A stretch of DNA of 64,000 nt, from the NCBI RefSeq assembly GCF_900104555.1, contig NZ_FNJU01000003.1, positions 186,001 through 250,000 on the forward strand. Direction: 5' to 3'. This document shows positions 46,980 to 57,348 of this stretch, one piece after another (position 1 is the stretch's first letter; each line of letters starts with the position of its first letter). Made by a program: the position numbers and the translations under genes. Source of the DNA: Litchfieldia salsa (GTDB taxonomy: Bacteria; Bacillota; Bacilli; Bacillales; Bacillaceae_L). The notes beneath the pieces were generated by a model. The model searched no databases and was not told the origin of the DNA. It saw nothing but the letters and a program-made list of their open reading frames with translations.

Positions 46980-47420
46980 ATGGCGGATAAGATGACTTTT
47001 CAAGTATCAGGAAACGGAAATGGTATGCAAACAATAGTAACGGCGGATCAACATACTTTTACAATTGATGAGCCACCAAATATGGGAGGGCAAGATAAAG
47101 GTCCTAATCCACTTTCAACATTTTTAGGCGCTCTCGCTGGTTGTGAAAATGTTGTTGCTAATTTAGTTGCAAAAGAATTAAATTTTGACCTACAAGGTAT
47201 TGTATTTGATGTAAAAGGTATATTGGATCCAAAAGGATTAATGGGAGACCCAAATATAAAACCTTATTTTGAGAAGGTCATAGTTAATGCGAAGGTTAAA
47301 ACAAGTGAAACACATGACCGAATCCTTGAATTACAAAAGAAAACAGATTCACGATGTCCTATATTTACTGCTCTAAAAGGTGCAGGTATTGAACTTGATT
47401 CCACATGGATAAAGGACTAA
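46980..47420 (+). CDS. OsmC-family protein (intact, two cysteines)
   Basis: 146 residues with both redox cysteines: LAGCENVVANLVAKEL (about 60) and DSRCPIFTALKGAG (about 125). The fold is OsmC/YhfA-like, dimeric. Unlike the gene at 39903-40370, it uses a normal TGT cysteine codon at the first position and no SECIS-like hairpin is required. By family it could reduce organic peroxides or disulfides. GGAGATC precedes the ATG, and a terminator follows. Confidence 0.9.
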   Translation: MADKMTFQVSGNGNGMQTIVTADQHTFTIDEPPNMGGQDKGPNPLSTFLGALAGCENVVANLVAKELNFDLQGIVFDVKGILDPKGLMGDPNIKPYFEKVIVNAKVKTSETHDRILELQKKTDSRCPIFTALKGAGIELDSTWIKD

Positions 47421-47435
47421 TTTTAATAGATCAAT

Positions 47436-47462
47436 CCTCCTAGAAATCTAGGAGGTTTTTTA
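47436..47462 (+). terminator. Rho-independent terminator
   Basis: CCTCCTAGA and TCTAGGAGG pair across AA, then TTTTTT. Confidence 0.85.
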
Positions 47463-47550
47463 TTAGACATTCACAGTCTTGGGTTATACTGACAAATGAG
47501 TCATTAATCTAGGATTAAAATAAGATAGATACATGAAAAGGAATGACGGG

Positions 47551-47848
47551 ATGAAACAATTTCTAGAAGGACTGTCCCAAGGCGATATTTGGAAATTTGT
47601 CCCACTGGTTAAAAAATATATTTGATGAAATGACTGACATGAATTTTATAATGGATGCCTGTGATGAAACGTTTATATTTGTCTTTTCAAATAAAAGGTG
47701 CTTTAAACAATTTAGATTTAACAGAGGGTATAATGAAAAGGTCTTGATGTACCATGCGGAAGAGTTGCAAGAACTGGTTCAGGAAATCGATCTTACAGTT
47801 GAATACATTAAAGTTCAAGTATTCAGAAAAAATAAGAAAAACATTTAG
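47551..47848 (+). pseudogene. Hypothetical protein, frameshifted
   Basis: From ATG 47551 the frame reads MKQFLEGLSQGDIWKFVPLV KK. It stops at 47626, while the overlapping frame reads NIFDEMTDMNFIMDACDETF, then KRCFKQFRFNRGYNEKVLMY and AEELQELVQEIDLTVEYIKV. They join in the A6 run at about 47612. A protein of about 98 residues would result. I do not recognise the family. Confidence 0.45.
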
Positions 47849-48117
47849 TACAGCAAGCTTAAATAAATTACAAATAGCAGAGAAGTTACAATTCTACAGT
47901 TTTCTATTTAGGATTAAATGGAGAAAACTCAGTGTATTTTAATAAAGCAATAATTTTTTTAGTAGCAGATGTTATTACTTAGACTAAAAATCTCCATATT
48001 TAGGAAGAGAAAATCAAGATTCTTTATTTAATTAACAATATGTTCATAGAATAGCAGTCAAGGTAATCTTCTTATTTGCTGTTTTTTGTATTGGAAAGGT
48101 ACTTATAAAAAAAACGA

Positions 48118-48474
48118 AGTACCAACTACTTTCGTTTGCGATGCTCCAGGTAGAGGAGGGAAGAGTGCGCTTCAGCCGATTTATATAATTTTCGTAAAGT
48201 CCGGATAAAGTGGTATTGCGAAACTTTGAAGGGGTAATTAAAACATACCCTGAACTAGAAAGTTATGTGCCTGGGTGAGCAGATGGTTATTTCAATGGAA
48301 TCTACCCAGAAGTAAAAAAAGGATTCTGATATTGGTCTAATAGGACTAATGCATGATAAACAGTTTTCGCTGAAAGATAAACGTGAAAAACGGGATGAAT
48401 TACAGAATAAAAAATGTAAAGCAGAAATGAAGAAATGGGAGCGTAACAGAAGAAGGGGAGTAGAACTAACATGA
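48118..48474 (+). pseudogene. kamA: 3' remnant of kamA (lysine 2,3-aminomutase)
   Basis: The C-terminal part of KamA survives in three frames: VPTTFVCDAPGRGGKSALQP, then LRNFEGVIKTYPELESYVPG, UGA, ADGYFNGIYPEVKKG and, after shifts, SLKDKREKRDELQNKK up to ELT. It ends with a TGA overlapping the ATG of the yokU relic. Lysine 2,3-aminomutase is a radical-SAM enzyme that makes beta-lysine. The N-terminal radical-SAM domain is missing, so this is only a tail. Confidence 0.7.
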
Positions 48475-48770
48475 GTTGTGAATGGTGCCTGTCTGAAAAT
48501 GTAATGAAAGAAACAACTACTTTATAATGGGACTACTCGACGGTACGAGAGCGATTGAAATTGCAGGGACCCCATGTATTTATTTATGAGGTCTATGGAA
48601 TGACATATCAGGAAGAAGAGATTAGCGAGGAGGTTGAGGAGCGGCTATGGAACCCTATGGTCCAGGAATTGTTTATGAATTATTTTATTTACTCTTTGTC
48701 TGTTACGATAGTTATCACTGTAATGGTGATAATCAGTTTATCTACTAAAAAGAGATCTAGAGTAGAATAA
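48471..48770 (+). pseudogene. yokU: yokU relic (zinc-finger protein next to kamA)
   Basis: Starts MSCEWCLSENVMKETTTL (first CxxC of YokU), then a stop. Other frames give LLDGTRAIEIAGTP and GMTYQEEEISEEVEERLW. The second Cys pair of YokU (CxxCGMTY) is altered to a tyrosine codon just before GMTY. After it the frame runs into a hydrophobic stretch not found in YokU. YokU neighbours kamA in Bacillus, which supports both calls. Confidence 0.6.
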
Positions 48771-49168
48771 TCACTTTTCAACAAACAGGCCTTATTTTGA
48801 ATAAGTTGTTGTCGGTTTGAGATTGAAGAAATATCACAAATACTTGATTAGAAGGTAGCCTTAATGAAGAATTCCGTTCGACTTCCAAATACAGTAAATA
48901 ATCGTCTAGAGCTTGTTGAAATTCCAAGAAAAGACCTCCAATGTTTGAGTTATTTGGACGTACCAACCATTTATATCCCGTACCCAGTAATTATGAGACC
49001 CATCCAACAAGTTATCGGGACAGTCCAGACTATTATGGTTAAGTTAATAGCAAGAACTTAATCATAATGATTATTATAGGAACCGTACATAATTTTTAAA
49101 AAATCAATTTCGTCTCAATATCACGAGTATTCTAGGTTAATGAGACATAACTCAAATTTATTGAAATA
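48771..49168. other. Intergenic, no gene supported
   Basis: Short frames on both strands lack start signals and family features. AT-rich approach to the dif-like site. Confidence 0.4.
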
Positions 49169-49196
49169 ACTTCTCATAATATATATTATGTAAACT
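49169..49196 (+). other. dif: dif-like chromosome dimer resolution site
   Basis: Left arm ACTTCTCATAA, centre TATATA, right arm TTATGTAAACT. Against the B. subtilis dif site I count 25 of 28 identical bases, with all three differences in the left arm. The right arm and centre match completely. dif is where XerC/XerD-type recombinases (CodV and RipX) resolve chromosome dimers and marks the replication terminus. The intergenic location (no gene for about 280 bases on the right) and the nearby xerS gene fit. Confidence 0.85.
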
Positions 49197-49477
49197 AACA
49201 AAAAATATTTTATCATTAATGGTTTCAATTATTTCATTAATTTCATCTTACCTATGTCTCGTGTAATTAGGTAACTTTCTATTGAAACTCGCTTCATTAG
49301 TCTATATGGTTAAATTTTTCATTTAGTTTCTCAACTTTAAGGGTTTTACGGTATCCAATTACGACACCGTTTTTCAACAAAATATAACCACATATGGTCT
49401 AAATCCAACCTTTCTTCAATATTTTATACAATAGGATGCTCTTTGCATCAAAAAATTCAATATAAGGAGACAAAAAG
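49197..49477. other. Intergenic right of dif
   Basis: AT-rich, no gene. It holds the ribosome binding site AAGGAGAC of the next small gene. Confidence 0.4.
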
Positions 49478-49696
49478 ATGGCTGTTGTACATTTTATTGA
49501 AGAAAGGTCCATTGTATTAAGTCAGTACCTTACAAACATTCCTACCGTTGATGAGAATATTAAAATCAAAGGAAAGAAAGGCAAAGTTTTGAGTGTGAAA
49601 GAGGTTGAAGAAAACCATTTTCATGTACATGTTTTTCTGGAGCCGAGTCTTAAAATTCAACCAATCTCAAAAGATGCTAAAAAGAAAAAACGGTAG
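49478..49696 (+). CDS. Conserved small protein of Bacillaceae
   Basis: 72 residues with AAGGAG before the ATG: HFIEERSIVLSQYLTNIPTV, then DENIKIKGKKGKVLSVKEVE (reminiscent of a small beta-barrel) and a lysine-rich tail KKKKR that could contact RNA or DNA. I recognise the pattern of a conserved Bacillus small protein without known function. It lies between dif and xerS and ends ten bases before the convergent xerS. Confidence 0.65.
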   Translation: MAVVHFIEERSIVLSQYLTNIPTVDENIKIKGKKGKVLSVKEVEENHFHVHVFLEPSLKIQPISKDAKKKKR

Positions 49697-49705
49697 CAGC
49701 AACAT

Positions 49706-50785
49706 CTATTCTTTGGGAATATCCATTTTATCAACAGCACTCCTTAAATCATCATTTCTAATATGGGTGTAGATCATCGTTGTTTGAATAGATGAATGTC
49801 CTAATTGTCTTCTTAATTTAGGAACATCGTTTATTTCTGAATGATACCTAGTTGCAAAAGAATGTCTTAGTTTATGTACTGATAAAGAGGGTTTACCAAA
49901 TGCAGCCGCATATTTTTCAATTAATTTCTCGATTGATCGCGCGGTTAACCTTCTAGTTTTTCCTTTTGGTCCCATTGAAGCTGCCACAAACAAAGCTTTG
50001 TTGTTTTTTTCCACATGATAACGTTTGTCTCTTATCTTCAGGTATTCCTTAAGGTCATCCATTGCAATTCGACTGAAGAATACATATTGTTCTTTATTTC
50101 CTTTACGGATGACGCGTGCAGAATATTTACTAAAGTCAATATCATCTAAATCAAGGTTAACGACCTCTGAGAGACGTAAACCAGAACCTAAAATGAGAGA
50201 TACAATCGCAGTATCACGTTCTTGATTTAGCTTGTGAAAATTCACTAGCTTTTTATTGTCTTTCACTAATTCTCCATAATCATTCGCAATAAAGCGCCTG
50301 AATTTCTCGTATTCATCTCCTAGTAAGATTTTTCCTTCCATTTTGTTTGCAATGGTTTCCATACTTTCTTTTAGTTCATTAAATTCAATCTTGGCCATCA
50401 CATTTCGATGGAGGTAAGGCTTTAAATCTCTGGTTTCTGCAATATTTTGTAGATAGTTAAAAAGTGATTTCAACGCTGATAATTTTCGATTGACTGTGAT
50501 TTCTTTGTTATTTAATTGGTATTGAAGTGCGTGTAAAAATCCTTCAACTTGCTGCACGGTTAATGTTTCTAGAAAATCCAAGGAAACATCTTTAATTGAA
50601 CCTTCAGTAAGCTGCTCAGATATGATCCAGTTAAAAAAGATTCTATAGTCATGACAATAATTCAATAATGATGCTGCAGAAAGTTTTCGTCGCTTATGAT
50701 CAATATATTCCTCAACATACCATGGTAATTCTTTGACGATTATTTGTAATTTCTTATAAAGTTGTTGCTGTAATTCACTTGCCAT
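49706..50785 (-). CDS. xerS: Tyrosine recombinase XerS
   Basis: 359 residues from ATG 50785 (GAGGTGA upstream). The longer frame to 50914 is not needed. The N-terminal SAM-like DNA-binding domain starts YKKLQIIVKELPWYVEEYID (XerS-specific), and the catalytic domain has the arginine in GSGLRLSEVVNLDLDDID, HKLRHSFATRYH, the second HxxR-type histidine in LGHSSIQTTMIYTH and the nucleophile tyrosine at IYTH. In streptococci XerS alone resolves chromosome dimers at dif-SL. In Bacillus it usually coexists with CodV and RipX. Its place 510 bases from dif is noteworthy. Confidence 0.92.
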   Translation of the reverse strand: MASELQQQLYKKLQIIVKELPWYVEEYIDHKRRKLSAASLLNYCHDYRIFFNWIISEQLTEGSIKDVSLDFLETLTVQQVEGFLHALQYQLNNKEITVNRKLSALKSLFNYLQNIAETRDLKPYLHRNVMAKIEFNELKESMETIANKMEGKILLGDEYEKFRRFIANDYGELVKDNKKLVNFHKLNQERDTAIVSLILGSGLRLSEVVNLDLDDIDFSKYSARVIRKGNKEQYVFFSRIAMDDLKEYLKIRDKRYHVEKNNKALFVAASMGPKGKTRRLTARSIEKLIEKYAAAFGKPSLSVHKLRHSFATRYHSEINDVPKLRRQLGHSSIQTTMIYTHIRNDDLRSAVDKMDIPKE

Positions 50786-50923
50786 AAAATTCACCTCATG
50801 TATATAAATTCGACATAAATTAAAATTATCCTTCTTTATTACGTCAAATTTATATTTTACGTAATAAAGTATATTTTGGGCAAGTTGCCCTTTTGTCGTT
50901 TTGTAGAAAGACAAATGACGAGT

Positions 50924-50967
50924 GACACAAAAGTCCTTAAAATTCAGGACTTTTGTGTCATTTTTTT
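50924..50967 (+). terminator. Strong terminator without a visible upstream gene
   Basis: GACACAAAAGTCCT pairs perfectly with its complement (14 bp) across eight bases, then TTTTTTT on the + strand. The nearest + gene is over 1.2 kb away. Confidence 0.7.
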
Positions 50968-51005
50968 ATTTACCCAATTCTTTAACAATATTTTAAAAAA
51001 TTGGT

Positions 51006-51170
51006 TTAAATAAATCTCCTTGGCACTTGTCTTCCCTCATACGCCTGTTCAGGAGTTTCATTGCGTTCAATTCCCCCACCTGGAAAATTCCAAACAATAT
51101 CCCCTCTTTGCACATACTGTTTCACCATTAATAACTTATTATCCTTTATAATTATTGCTTGTGAAATCAT
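51006..51170 (-). pseudogene. Nudix hydrolase N-terminal remnant
   Basis: 54 codons with GGGAGAGAG upstream of the ATG: MISQAIIIKDNKLLMVKQYV, then GDIVWNFPGGGIERNETPEQ. This is the first half of a Nudix domain up to the glycine-rich start of the box. The REXXEE part is missing; a short unrelated tail ends the frame. Confidence 0.65.
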
Positions 51171-51668
51171 AAAATCTCTCTCCCTAATCCTTTTATTTAA
51201 TACCTTCTTGCTTATGCAACTATTCTGACCGTTAGTTTAAGTGAAAAGCTTCACAATACCACCTATCTTCATACAAAAATAATAACAGAAAATTACAATT
51301 AATTGTTCTAATTATTCATAAATGTGAAATAATTTCTTAAAAAAGACAAGGTACCATGTAGTTATATGAGGTACCCTTCAAGCAAATCATCTTATCTATA
51401 AGTTAAAGTTCGTTGCTGTGCAGTATAAAGTCAAACACACATTAATGAAACTAACAATCTTAATTAAACATTAGCGCTTAAATTGCTGAAGATTGTTAAA
51501 AAACTTAAGATCTCATTATCCAAAATCATCAATCCATTACTGCAAAAAAAGCGGTTGTTTGACCCCAAGGCATTTCCGAAGGTTCTTTAATCTGAGTAGC
51601 TCCCTTTTCAATTATGATAAAAATTAATCAAAAAAAGCTTACCCTAACTCGAGGTAAACTTCTAATTA
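51171..51668. other. Intergenic, no gene seen
   Basis: About 500 AT-rich bases without a supported coding frame, apart from weak fragments. Confidence 0.4.
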
Positions 51669-51924
51669 TTACTGTCTATTCAATCTTTCAATATCAGTCT
51701 CAACATTAAAAACACGTTTATTTAAGACGTCCATTTTATGTTTCAAGATTCTTATTCATCCGTTCTAATAAAGCAGTTATATCTTGTGGCTGGCTTAGTT
51801 CGATGCGATGAACAGCAGTTTTTATTTCAGTTATATCACTTTTAATTTGTTTAATGTCATTTTTTATTTCATCTTGCCCGCTTAAAAGCTGTCTCAATAA
51901 TTCTTCCATCTGACCAGCCTCCAT
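51669..51924 (-). pseudogene. Small coiled-coil protein, frameshifted
   Basis: From ATG 51924: MEELLRQLLSGQDEIKNDIK, QIKSDITEIKTAVHRIELS. The pattern of heptad repeats is clear. After MNKNLET the frame stops, while another continues DVLNKRVFNVETDIERLNR. One-base shift near 51745. Together about 84 residues, resembling small Bacillus coiled-coil proteins of unknown function. Confidence 0.6.
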
Positions 51925-52091
51925 TTTAATATATTATAGCACAAATTAAAAATTGCATATTAGATATCCTTGTCTTAATTCTAGATATTTAAAGCATTCC
52001 CTGATAAAAAAACGCACCAGTTTGTTATGTACACTTCACAAACTTGTATAGGAATGTTGCGCCTTTAGTGTATTTGTTGCCATTTATTTTT

Positions 52092-52523
52092 TCAATCTTG
52101 AGATAAATAAATCCAATTTTTTTCATCAAATTTTTCGATCATATAATTTGAACCTATATTTTGTAAAATCTTATTGAAAGACTCTATATTATGCTCATAA
52201 TCATATAAGTCTTCTTGGATATATTCCTTACTAATGAAATTCGTCAAATGTGTAGTATTTATAAAATCCGAAAAGTACGTTCTCAAAGTAAAAGAATCTT
52301 CTGTTGTAAGAGCTTCATCATTAATTAATGAAATTTTGAAAACATTTAAAATCTCATTAACGTCTTCTTCGTCCATATAACACAAAGGGTCCAATTGTTT
52401 ATCTTCTTCTGTGAAAGGATTTCTAGTATCCTCTATTACTACATATGCTAAAATATTTCCGTCCTTTAATCCAAGAAAAATTTCTAAATCCCGCAATTTT
52501 AAAATTCTCTGAAGTGATATCAT
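52092..52523 (-). CDS. Hypothetical protein
   Basis: 143 residues, acidic, soluble. Start ATG 52523 follows a clear AGGAGG (minus strand). It reads ILKLRDLEIFLGLKDGNILA at the start and DEEDVNEILNVFKISLINDE in the middle. The family is not recognised. It might belong to one of the small cytoplasmic immunity-like families, but this is only an impression. Confidence 0.6.
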   Translation of the reverse strand: MISLQRILKLRDLEIFLGLKDGNILAYVVIEDTRNPFTEEDKQLDPLCYMDEEDVNEILNVFKISLINDEALTTEDSFTLRTYFSDFINTTHLTNFISKEYIQEDLYDYEHNIESFNKILQNIGSNYMIEKFDEKNWIYLSQD

Positions 52524-52717
52524 AGCTTCCTCCTACCCCAATATCCTCTGGTATTGATTTCTTAAAAGTTCTTAAAAACAAGATAACATCAACAAAAATA
52601 AGCGATAATCCTTCTTTGGATTTTCGCACCTGTTAATTAAAGAGTGAGATAATAAATAGAACTACGAGCTGGCACTAGCACTTAATTGCATCTGCCCATT
52701 CGTACGTTGAGTGTCAA

Positions 52718-53614
52718 TTATTTTTCTAACATAATATCAAATTCTTTAACATAAACTGCATGTCCAGTAATTTCAATATCGAAAGTTTCACCGCTTTTAG
52801 AAACTGCTACTAGTACCCTACCATCTTTTTCAATTTCTTGTCCCTGCTCTACTATAAGAGTTAGAGGGTCTTTGAAATGATTATTTATATATTTTGCATA
52901 ATACGCACCCATCACTCCTGAAGCAGTTCCTGTCACAGCATCCTCGATCGTACCCGAATAAGGTGATGAAAAGTGCCTAGCGTGCATATCAGCCTGGGAG
53001 TCATAGGTCTCCAAACAAAAAGGATGAATAGATGATTCTGGCATTTCTTTCAAAATGGAAGGGAAAATCTTATTATTAGGTTTCATTCGTGTGAAGGTAT
53101 CAAGTTTCTTTATCGGTATTAATAAAGTCCAACTACCTGTACTTCCATACAAAATAGGTAGATTATGATCTATATCCTCTTTTGTTAATCCCATTGAGTT
53201 AGCTAAATCCTCCTTTGAACCTCTAAATTCTAGGAACTTTGGATTAGCCTGTTTCATTGTTATGTATATTTCATTTTCAATAGATTGAATCCTAATCGGT
53301 AAAACCCCTGCTCTTGTTTCGATTGTCAGTTCCGTTTTTTCACCGAATAACCCTTGAGTTTTTAGTCCGTATATTGTAGCCATTGTCGCATGTCCGCACA
53401 AATTCATTTCATGTCCTGGTGTAAAATAACGAATTCTAAGGTCAGCGATGTTAGATTTAACAGGAAAAGCAGTCTCATTAAACCCTACTTTTAAAGCAAT
53501 TTCTTGCATTTCATCCTCTGTTAGCTCATCTCCGTTAAAACAAACGCCTGCTGGGTTACCTTTATTCGGAATATGACTAAATGCGTCATAATGATATACC
53601 TTTGCTGATTTCAT
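52718..53614 (-). CDS. PhzF-family isomerase/epimerase
   Basis: 298 residues, larger than the paralogue at 19897. [20 protein letters not shown] at the start, [10 protein letters not shown] with the catalytic glutamate, [20 protein letters not shown] and the second-lobe [16 protein letters not shown] are diagnostic. Substrate unknown. AGGGAGG precedes the ATG. It lies head to tail behind the gltC-like gene (45 bases apart), so the two could be cotranscribed and LysR-controlled. Confidence 0.9.
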   Translation of the reverse strand: MKSAKVYHYDAFSHIPNKGNPAGVCFNGDELTEDEMQEIALKVGFNETAFPVKSNIADLRIRYFTPGHEMNLCGHATMATIYGLKTQGLFGEKTELTIETRAGVLPIRIQSIENEIYITMKQANPKFLEFRGSKEDLANSMGLTKEDIDHNLPILYGSTGSWTLLIPIKKLDTFTRMKPNNKIFPSILKEMPESSIHPFCLETYDSQADMHARHFSSPYSGTIEDAVTGTASGVMGAYYAKYINNHFKDPLTLIVEQGQEIEKDGRVLVAVSKSGETFDIEITGHAVYVKEFDIMLEK

Positions 53615-53659
53615 CCTTAACTCTTCCCTCCTATTTTACAATATAGTAACTTCTTAGTA

Positions 53660-54565
53660 TTAATCCTTATATTGATTAAGTCTTTCAAAGAATTCGACCA
53701 AGAATTGATAAAATAATTCTTCTGTCGGTAGTATTTTACGGTCTGTAGGTGTGATGACCCCTACTGTTCTTGTTACATTTGGCTCTATTAAAGGTATTTT
53801 TACAGTGGCTCTTGGTAATGAATCGACTAAAGTAACTTCTGGCATTAATGTGACACCGAGACCAGCAGAAACTAATCCTTTTAATGCATCAATATCATCA
53901 CCTTCAAATGCTATATGAGGTATAAAACTTAGTTTAGCACAAGCATCTAGAACAAGCTGACGGAACACAAACCCTTCTGGCAATAGCACAAATGGTTCAT
54001 TCCTAAGTTCGCGTAGATTTAGATAGGGTCTGTTTGCAAGTGGATGATGAATCGGCAGAAGTGCAACGATCTCCTCCGTGAAGAGGATTTTCCTCTTGAT
54101 CTTCTTCCCTTCTGCTGGGAGAGGACCAATCAATGCCATGTTATAATCCCCTTTTACAACACCTTCAATAAGATCACGGTAAAGGGCTTGTTTTAGCTGG
54201 AATTTTGCCTCTGGGTAACGTAATCGAAAGGCGTGAATAACTGTTGGCAACGTATAAGCGGCTAAACTAATTGGAAATGCAATTCGGATCGTTCCCTTTT
54301 CTGGATCTAGGTATTCCTCAACTTCTCTTTTTGCATCCTCGATTACGTTCATTGCTTGTTGAATTCTTGACAAAAAGATCTTGCCTATTGGCGTTAATTT
54401 CACTCTTCGTCCTTCCCTAATAAACAAGTCAACATCTAATTCAGATTCTAAATTTGAAATTTGTCTACTTATTGCTGATTGTGCAACGTGAAGAGCGTCT
54501 GCAGCTTCTGTGACATGTTCCCGTGTGGCGACCTCTATAAAATACTGTAGTTGACGAATCTCCAT
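53660..54565 (-). CDS. gltC: LysR-family regulator, GltC-like
   Basis: 301 residues, extensively similar to B. subtilis GltC. N-terminal winged helix: MEIRQLQYFIEVATREHVTE, AADALHVAQSAISRQISNLE. C-terminal effector domain: GTIRIAFPISLAAYTLPTVI and EGDDIDALKGLVSAGLGVTL. GltC activates glutamate synthase genes and responds to 2-oxoglutarate/glutamate and to glutamate dehydrogenase activity. Here it is divergent from gdhA, so it may regulate glutamate dehydrogenase directly. The start is ATG 54565. Confidence 0.85.
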   Translation of the reverse strand: MEIRQLQYFIEVATREHVTEAADALHVAQSAISRQISNLESELDVDLFIREGRRVKLTPIGKIFLSRIQQAMNVIEDAKREVEEYLDPEKGTIRIAFPISLAAYTLPTVIHAFRLRYPEAKFQLKQALYRDLIEGVVKGDYNMALIGPLPAEGKKIKRKILFTEEIVALLPIHHPLANRPYLNLRELRNEPFVLLPEGFVFRQLVLDACAKLSFIPHIAFEGDDIDALKGLVSAGLGVTLMPEVTLVDSLPRATVKIPLIEPNVTRTVGVITPTDRKILPTEELFYQFLVEFFERLNQYKD

Positions 54566-56125
<1,560 letters not shown>

Positions 56126-56138
56126 ATTAAGTCCATAT

Positions 56139-56177
56139 AATAAGCCTTTTACTATCTATAGTAGAAGGTTTATTTTT
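56139..56177 (+). terminator. Rho-independent terminator
   Basis: AATAAGCCTTTTACTAT pairs with its near-complement ATAGTAGAAGGTTTATT, then TTTTT. Confidence 0.85.
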
Positions 56178-56205
56178 TGTTAAGACGACTAGTAAATTAA
56201 AAAGA

Positions 56206-56245
56206 GATGACCAAATTGTAAACTGCTTTTGGCCATCCTTTTTTA
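56206..56245. terminator. Terminator for the CAP-domain gene
   Basis: GATGACCAAA and TTTGGCCATC pair (G-U allowed); T-runs on both sides serve both strands. Confidence 0.7.
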
Positions 56246-56255
56246 CTCTTTACTC

Positions 56256-57224
56256 TTATTTACCAATAAACATTTGTGTCCAGTGATGACCAGACTGTTG
56301 GTACCCAACACCAATATGGGTAAAATCTTTGCTTAAAATATTTTTACGGTGCCCTTCACTATTCATCCAAGCTTGTACAACTTGTTCAGGTGTTTGTTGA
56401 CCTTGGGCAATATTTTCTCCTGCTGTCTTGTAAGTAACATTGAAATCCCTCATCATATCAAAAGGAGATCCATATGTTGGACTTGTATGTGAGAAATAGT
56501 TATTTTTTTGCATATCATTAGACTTTTCTCTAGCTACACCACTTAGTTGAGTATCAGCTTGTAAATTAGGTAAACCATTCTTGCTTCTTTCAGCATTAGT
56601 TAAATCAATAACTTTGCGTTCAAATTCACTAATTGTTCCTGCAGCTTGGGTTTGTGCTGGTGCTTTTGTTTCTTGTTTTGGTGCTGGCGCAGCCTGCTGT
56701 TCTGTTGGAGCAGGAGCTGCTGGCTCTTGTTTAGGTGTTGGAGCAGCCTGTTGTTTCTCCTGGTTAGGTGCTGGTGCAGCTTGTTGTTTAGCTCCTGGTA
56801 TTTCTTGAGCAGTAGTTCCTTGTTTATTCCATTTGTTTTGGAATTCTTTAATTTGGTTTTTGTCTAACTTAACATATTTAAACTTTGCCTCTTGAATTTG
56901 AATGGCTTTAGTATGTGGATACTTTTTGCTTGGTGTATCCGTTTTATCAGCAGAAATATCAGTAAATGGATTATTAATATCACCATTTAAATCATTTAGC
57001 TCTACATCTGTAAGCTCGTTCATATTTCTATCTTCTCGTTCATCGAAAATTTCACCATTGTTATTGTTATTATTGAAAGGATTTAAATCATTGTCATTTC
57101 TGTTGTCTAATGTACCAAAATCATTGTCACGGTCTCCGAGTGATTGATCATTATCAACATTACAACCCACAAGTGCAAGTAAAAATACACTTATAAGGAT
57201 TGTATAAAATTTTCTAGTTATCAA
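56256..57224 (-). CDS. CAP/SCP-domain lipoprotein (YkwD-like)
   Basis: About 322 residues from TTG 57224 (GGGGG upstream) rather than ATG 57275. Signal peptide with lipobox LVGC, then an asparagine/aspartate-rich stretch (NRNDNDLNPF, NNNNNNG), a Q/A/P linker with repeats like QQAAPAPKQE, and a C-terminal CAP domain: IDLTNAERSKNGLPNLQADT, REKSNDMQKNNYFSHTSPTY, GENIAQGQQTPEQVVQAWMN SEGHRKNI. CAP proteins in Bacillus are often spore or cell-surface associated; function unclear. The antisense frames there are artefacts of low complexity. Confidence 0.85.
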   Translation of the reverse strand: MITRKFYTILISVFLLALVGCNVDNDQSLGDRDNDFGTLDNRNDNDLNPFNNNNNNGEIFDEREDRNMNELTDVELNDLNGDINNPFTDISADKTDTPSKKYPHTKAIQIQEAKFKYVKLDKNQIKEFQNKWNKQGTTAQEIPGAKQQAAPAPNQEKQQAAPTPKQEPAAPAPTEQQAAPAPKQETKAPAQTQAAGTISEFERKVIDLTNAERSKNGLPNLQADTQLSGVAREKSNDMQKNNYFSHTSPTYGSPFDMMRDFNVTYKTAGENIAQGQQTPEQVVQAWMNSEGHRKNILSKDFTHIGVGYQQSGHHWTQMFIGK

Positions 57225-57348
57225 TGGTAATGCCCCCTTTTCTTTAACTTTTATTACCCTCTTATTTTTCATCATTCAACGAAAACTATTTATGGTAATA
57301 AACGAGAAAAAGAAAGACACACTAAATACGTCATAACTTTTTAATAAA

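Noticed and set aside
48864-49061. 65-codon frame before dif
   Set aside because: No ribosome binding site or family features; overlapping minus frame is equally open.
49000-51000. RTP-type Ter sites near dif
   Set aside because: No sequence with the CTATGTAC core of B. subtilis Ter sites was seen in the window.
56581-57147. Plus-strand frames opposite the CAP-domain gene
   Set aside because: Low-complexity shadows of the Q/A/P and N/D-rich coding strand.
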